A stretch of DNA of 64,000 nucleotides, taken from the NCBI GenBank assembly GCA_000799755.1, contig JUHI01000004.1:186001-250000 (forward strand), read 5' to 3'. Positions 62,588 to 64,000 of the stretch are shown here, in pieces. Position numbers and translations under genes: made by a program. The notes beneath the pieces are model-generated. The model saw only the letters and a list, made by a program, of their open reading frames with translations. It was not told the origin of the DNA and ran no database searches. Each line of letters starts with the position of its first letter. Position 1 is the stretch's first letter. The stretch comes from Martinezella tropici. GTDB taxonomy: Bacteria > Pseudomonadota > Alphaproteobacteria > Rhizobiales > Rhizobiaceae.

Positions 62588-64000
62588 GTCAAAAACGGCG
62601 CCTGAAAAAAACCATAAGGCCAATCAATCAGCGCCCCATCACTGTTATATTCGACTGTCCGCACCTTAGTTGTAGTTCCATCATCATCGGGCTCGAAAAG
62701 TATGACCTGAACTTCCGAAGGATCGACACGTTTGGCTGCAATGAATTCACCGAGGCGATTAACCAAAGTCTCGCTGTGCGTTTCGACAACATAATGCATT
62801 CGACCAGCTGAATTATTTCGTTCAATTGATGCAGTAGCGTCGCCAACGAGGGCGTCTGCCAAAAGAGCCTGGTGTGCTGGATGCAAATGCAGCTCGGGTT
62901 GTTCGATCACGAGCAACGACAGTGGGGATCTCGACTCCCGGCTGATCACCCTATTGCGTGCCCACCAGATTTGCCCGAGTACGGGCAGAATTTGAGAAAC
63001 TCCATAGCCGACATCGACAATATTCGTTTCGTCGCCGCCGTTCGTTAGGTTGATGCTTATATGTCCGGTAGATCTCGAAAGAGAGACGCCGTAGCCAAAT
63101 AACTTTCGGACCCAATCCGAGAATTCTTGAACTTGCGAGACGCGGAGCGAGTTCAAAAACATTGGAAAATTTTTGCCGTCCGGGTCGATTTCGGACACGG
63201 CTAGGTCTTGGTAGCGGTAGTAACGCTCACTTCGCGCTCTTGCTGGCCCTATATAGAGAGTCGCGCTAAAGATGCTACGAAGGTGGCTGGAAATAGAACG
63301 AAACAGATTAGGTAAAGCAGCTGCGTTTACCAGAAGTGCAATTTGTTCATATGTGGTACTGCCCGGAGGAGAAGATGCTAGCGAATCAAAAAGGCGACCG
63401 ACCGTTTTTCCCTGCGCCGCTCCAATTTGTCTGAATTTGGCTCGATCGGCTAAGCCACTGACGATCAGCCTTGAGGAGATATCAGCAATTGATTTATCGC
63501 GAGTTCTTTGATCAATTACCTTACGCAATAAGCGTGAAAGCGCCGGAAAGACGGCGTTAGCAGAATTGCCGCCCCATATATCTTTGTTAAGATCTTCTTT
63601 TGCGCGAGCGAAACGCAATTCCGGAAACAACGTACCCGCCGAAATGTTTATTCGCAACGGAGTGACTGCGGAGATCAAATCATTTCCGTTGACATCGATG
63701 CGCTTAACATTGTTGTTGTCGTCAACTTCAAGTTCGATTTGCAGAGGCGGCGATTTAATACCGATTGAAATCGATGATATTCGCGTGCGTTCGCCTCTCC
63801 GCTCGATACCCACCTTATAGTTGATGCCGGTGATAGTTGTCTGGAAGCCTTGGCGCCGGAAATAACCGAACGCTTCAACAAAGAGGGTTCGGTCTTCTAG
63901 CTGGAGCTCGTCAATCTCATAAGAAAAATATATCGCCTTGCTTTTCGAGTCGCGAGAAAGAACGGTCTCAAAAGAACCAAAGTCGACGAGATCGCCATAC
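62584..64000 (-). CDS. AAA15/DUF3696-type ATPase (5' end outside the window)
   Basis: At least 472 codons; the frame stays open to 64000, so the Walker A region is missing from view. The visible start, YGDLVDFGSFETVLSRD, is the strand-helix that follows Walker A in AAA15 proteins. The C-terminal half has the ABC-like signature GYGVSQILPVLGQIWWARN, Walker B LLVIEQPELHLHPAHQ, the switch YVVETHSETLVNRL, and the DUF3696 ending NSDGALIDWPYGFF. Such ATPases (AriA of PARIS, OLD relatives) form cages that control a partner nuclease. The gene overlaps the TOPRIM gene by ATGA and precedes it, as in PARIS. Confidence 0.82.
   Translation of the reverse strand, partial: YGDLVDFGSFETVLSRDSKSKAIYFSYEIDELQLEDRTLFVEAFGYFRRQGFQTTITGINYKVGIERRGERTRISSISIGIKSPPLQIELEVDDNNNVKRIDVNGNDLISAVTPLRINISAGTLFPELRFARAKEDLNKDIWGGNSANAVFPALSRLLRKVIDQRTRDKSIADISSRLIVSGLADRAKFRQIGAAQGKTVGRLFDSLASSPPGSTTYEQIALLVNAAALPNLFRSISSHLRSIFSATLYIGPARARSERYYRYQDLAVSEIDPDGKNFPMFLNSLRVSQVQEFSDWVRKLFGYGVSLSRSTGHISINLTNGGDETNIVDVGYGVSQILPVLGQIWWARNRVISRESRSPLSLLVIEQPELHLHPAHQALLADALVGDATASIERNNSAGRMHYVVETHSETLVNRLGEFIAAKRVDPSEVQVILFEPDDDGTTTKVRTVEYNSDGALIDWPYGFFQAPFLT

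Larger units (their letters stand above)
20213..64000. mobile_element. Siphovirus-type prophage (left end resolved, right end outside the window)
   Basis: A complete order of temperate-phage modules: attachment site and integrase, a repressor/Cro switch, early genes with methyltransferases and replication protein, HK97-type head genes, a long-tail module, lysis genes and a right-arm accessory region. The left end is the tRNA 3' fragment at 20213. No matching tRNA copy appears up to 64000, so the right end lies further on, or the last 2.7 kb are host DNA. All structural genes look intact, so the prophage could be functional. Confidence 0.92.

Overview
The window looks like a chromosomal segment of a Rhizobium/Agrobacterium-type alphaproteobacterium carrying a large tailed-phage prophage. 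The host assignment rests on high GC, an alphaproteobacterial 5-aminolevulinate synthase, a cytosolic double-PAS chemotaxis receptor, a form II coxSLM cluster, and an alphaproteobacterial-type SOS box (GTTC-N7-GTTC). The exact species cannot be read from the sequence.

Host part (1-20.2 kb). On the minus strand lie the 5' part of a chemotaxis receptor, a CheW-like adaptor, arginase, the outer-membrane assembly pair tamA-tamB and a glycine-zipper lipoprotein. Then come coxS-coxL-coxM and hemA (plus), a LysE-type exporter, a serine/threonine dehydratase-like enzyme and dxr (minus), and three small envelope or BON-domain genes (plus), including an Ivy-type lysozyme inhibitor. These are ordinary chromosomal genes with several clear hairpin terminators.

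Prophage (from 20,213 past the right edge). The left end is a 3' tRNA fragment (attL) next to a tyrosine integrase. A leftward operon (25.8 to 20.3 kb) holds small proteins, a phage-encoded DNA polymerase III sliding clamp, a MazG-like protein, an HNH protein, an excisionase-like protein and the integrase. The switch region has a CI-type repressor (XRE + S24), a Cro-like gene and at least five 18-bp operators. Two of the operators sit exactly between the -35 and -10 boxes of divergent promoters with perfect TTGACA boxes. Rightward early genes include a ParB/MT-A70 methyltransferase fusion, a cytosine methyltransferase with an internal repeat array, a replication protein gene with a candidate origin inside it, and a NusG-like protein. 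A ~200-nt structured RNA ending in a terminator separates the early genes from the late genes. The late genes form an HK97-type head module, a long-tailed siphovirus module (tail chaperone with a -1 frameshift, 1593-aa tape measure, baseplate/tip and fibre proteins), and lysis genes with a GH19 endolysin and holin-like proteins.

Right arm (60.5-64 kb, minus strand). An SOS-box promoter drives an S24 peptidase-like protein that lacks a DNA-binding domain, followed by a zinc-ribbon protein. Beyond it is an AT-richer two-gene operon: an AAA15/DUF3696-type ATPase (5' end outside the window) overlapping by ATGA a TOPRIM-type protein. This resembles PARIS-like anti-phage modules but carries an extra N-terminal domain, and is the best candidate for an undescribed system here. 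No right attachment site was found, so the prophage probably continues beyond 64 kb.
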